DNA of 64,000 nt from Chryseobacterium sp. FP211-J200 (lineage in GTDB: Bacteria; Bacteroidota; Bacteroidia; Flavobacteriales; Weeksellaceae). Below are positions 62,203-64,000 of this stretch, piece by piece; within the stretch, counting starts at the first letter, position 1; each line of letters starts with the position of its first letter. The position numbers and the translations under genes are program-made. The DNA lies in NCBI RefSeq assembly GCF_001643375.1, contig NZ_LSHB01000054.1:37958-101957 (forward strand), read 5' to 3'. The notes beneath the pieces are model-generated. The model was not told the DNA's origin, ran no database searches, and saw nothing but the letters and a program-made list of their open reading frames with translations.

Positions 62203-63939
62203 TTACAAAATAAGCCTTACTCCTCCAAGTTCATCAACTCTGTAACTGAATTTTTCCCCTGGACTGCTGATAAACATAAAGTTCTTTGGGATTCCCCATT
62301 TGTTACTGAGTTCCTCGACAAGTTCCGGTGTGAAGTCACCCAGTATAGTCACATATTCCATATCGACCTCGGGATAAGCTCTGTCCAGAGTGTCAAAATC
62401 TGCGAGAAACTTCGGATCCGGCTGCTGGGCCTCATGAAGTACTGTGACAATTTTCATTTTATTAGTCACCTCATTCTCATGAAGATACATCATCACCTTA
62501 TTTAATGTCGCGATATCATCACCTTTTGAGAAGAAAACAAAATCCTGCTCATAGAGTTTTTTCAGGCTCCGGTACAATGATCTCTGTCTTGTGAGCGTGT
62601 ATTTTTTATAGTTCTTCGACAGCGACTGAAGCAGATTAACAATAAAATGCAAAATATCCTTTCGCAACAGCATGGCCAGAATGATCAGTACCGAAGGAAT
62701 AAAATATTGCAGAAAGGTGACAAGATATTGAGGCTTGGTCATGATGTTCCCGTATAGAGCAATAATTATAGCGGCAAAAGCCAACAGCACAACGCCGGGT
62801 TTGGCGTATTCCGGACGTGGCAGACGAGACCTTCTGAGTTTAAGCAGTATATTTCCTAACGCAAATGATGCCATGACAGTCAGGAAAGACAGAGCATAAA
62901 CAGCGGCCAATGGTGCCAATTGTCCTGTGGTCACCAATAGCACTGAAAGACACAGCAGAAAGAAAAGGATCAGGATCCTGTATGTACTGCCACGTTTATT
63001 TTCTTTCAGAAAGTAATTTGGTAATATTCTGTCCAATGTCATCCTTTTGATAAGACCATTGACCCCAACAAATGAAGTTAATACCGCACCACTTAAAACG
63101 GAGACCGCATTGATCGAAATGATCGTAGCGAGCCATTTTCCACCGGTCAAAGTACCAATATAACTTAAGAAAGAATTTTGGTGTGATTCTACTGCCGATA
63201 TGGGGATGATGCATATTACAAGAAATGCAATCATCGGGTTCAGCACTGATATTGCGATCCACATATTTCTTAATGTTTTCGCAAAAACACCTCGCTCCTG
63301 CTCCTCCACAAAATTTGAAGAGCTCTCAAATCCTGAGATCCCAAGCATAGCAGCTGAAAATCCAAAGAAAATAGCGGTTAAGATACTTCCATTTCTGGCA
63401 GGAAGATGAAAATTGTCGATCAATATTGAGAATCCATGCTGCCAGACAAAGAAAAAGCAGGAACCAATCAACAGTCCCATTGTTGCAAGATGGAATAAGA
63501 AGATGATCAGGGCTACTACGGCACTTTCAGAAATTCCCAAAATAGTCAGCCCCAGAAATATGAGCAACAGTACGAATGTTGCGATGTTTACATTGAAATA
63601 TGGCAAAATATGATGTAGGTAATGCATCGCCTCGCTTGAGGAGATCACAGCCGTTGCCATGTAAGACAAGATGGTAAGACAGGCTGCGATAGACGCGTTA
63701 CTTTTTGTCGTGGTATTTAGCAGAACATTATATGCACCACCATTGAGGGGCAATGCTCCGACCACCTCGCCATAGATCTTTCTGAATAGAAAGAGTACCG
63801 CTGCCACCATCAAAAGTGCGATCCATGCATACTGACCTGCCGCTACAATAGCCAGAGCCGAAACATAGAGACAGGAGGAAGTGATATCATTTCCACAAAT
63901 AGCGGTAGCGTACCATTCACTGAGTTTTTTTGTTGACAT
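62203..63939 (-). CDS. APC-family amino-acid permease
   Basis: The 578-residue protein has about 12 membrane helices in the first 430 residues, with CGNDITSSCLYVSALAIVAAG at 14-34 as the first helix and the LPLNGGAYN of the APC fold near residue 64. A cytoplasmic C-terminal region of about 140 residues follows, ending in a soluble domain (VDMEYVTILGDFTPELVEEL). This resembles amino-acid permeases with a C-terminal USP-like extension. The substrate cannot be told. It stands alone, leftward, and may be ordinary chromosome at the right of the element. Confidence 0.88.
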   Translation of the reverse strand: MSTKKLSEWYATAICGNDITSSCLYVSALAIVAAGQYAWIALLMVAAVLFLFRKIYGEVVGALPLNGGAYNVLLNTTTKSNASIAACLTILSYMATAVISSSEAMHYLHHILPYFNVNIATFVLLLIFLGLTILGISESAVVALIIFLFHLATMGLLIGSCFFFVWQHGFSILIDNFHLPARNGSILTAIFFGFSAAMLGISGFESSSNFVEEQERGVFAKTLRNMWIAISVLNPMIAFLVICIIPISAVESHQNSFLSYIGTLTGGKWLATIISINAVSVLSGAVLTSFVGVNGLIKRMTLDRILPNYFLKENKRGSTYRILILFFLLCLSVLLVTTGQLAPLAAVYALSFLTVMASFALGNILLKLRRSRLPRPEYAKPGVVLLAFAAIIIALYGNIMTKPQYLVTFLQYFIPSVLIILAMLLRKDILHFIVNLLQSLSKNYKKYTLTRQRSLYRSLKKLYEQDFVFFSKGDDIATLNKVMMYLHENEVTNKMKIVTVLHEAQQPDPKFLADFDTLDRAYPEVDMEYVTILGDFTPELVEELSNKWGIPKNFMFISSPGEKFSYRVDELGGVRLIL

Positions 63940-64000
63940 TTTTTATAGATTGATCAGATTTCAAGCCTATAATATTAAACAAACCCGTAGTGCATTATAA

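Noticed and set aside
1..64000. CRISPR array, tRNA, rRNA or integrase gene
   Set aside because: Looked for regular repeats with spacers, tRNA-like cloverleafs and a tyrosine or serine recombinase; none was convincing. The tandem repeats at 2266-2311 have no spacers, so they are not CRISPR.

Overview
The window looks like a piece of a flavobacterial chromosome, most probably from the Chryseobacterium/Elizabethkingia group. Evidence is the AT-rich sequence, the SusC/SusD pair, the TPR-AraC hybrid regulator, -7 boxes of the TAnnTTTG type and the Bacteroidetes-only families DUF3408, RteC, DUF6520 and DUF3945/DUF4099. Genus is an inference; no rRNA or tRNA gene was recognised.

The first 35 kb keep the order of a CTnDOT-type conjugative transposon: start of the transfer operon (traA/ParA, a DUF3408 protein and a membrane-anchored protein, 232-2058, minus strand), an oriT-like hairpin with 16-bp tandem repeats (2266-2650), mobA-mobB-mobC (2707-8142), rteC (8194-9039) and an excision module of HTH/Xis-like protein, DUF3945-type protein and topoisomerase III (30696-34699, minus). 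No integrase or att site is visible, so the ends cannot be placed.

Several cargo blocks interrupt this scaffold. (a) An AraC regulator with an isochorismatase-type hydrolase sits inside the mob cluster (4.5-6.0 kb). (b) 9.1-20.2 kb is a peptide-use block: TPR-AraC sensor, small exported peptides, a MauE-type membrane protein, and an S9 peptidase/SusD/SusC operon. (c) 20.7-30.2 kb is visibly AT-richer than its surroundings and looks like a defence island: small HTH-like protein, dGTPase-type HD protein, a CCA-adding-like nucleotidyltransferase abutting it, TcmP plus its three-Cys partner, three unknown genes, an HTH plus PD-(D/E)xK nuclease, and a zeta-type toxin with its partner.

35-44.7 kb is a DNA-repair block: exonuclease III, a membrane-anchored XseA-like protein, a DJ-1 protein, and a damage-tolerance cassette in which an XRE-S24 repressor and alkB are divergent from dinB-dnaE across two near-identical palindromic operators.

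A GHKL ATPase stub fused to an IS1-like fragment (44.9-45.4 kb) marks a rearrangement. Then comes a lipid block (45.6-59.4 kb): AraC regulator, two different oleate hydratases around an outer-membrane protein, a lipase-like hydrolase and an MlaE-MlaF-MlaD transporter, then a convergent operon with a tandem-duplicated 3-hydroxyacyl-CoA dehydrogenase, catalase-like protein, DyP peroxidase and an associated protein. The right end holds a helicase remnant, a sigma-factor fragment and an APC permease.
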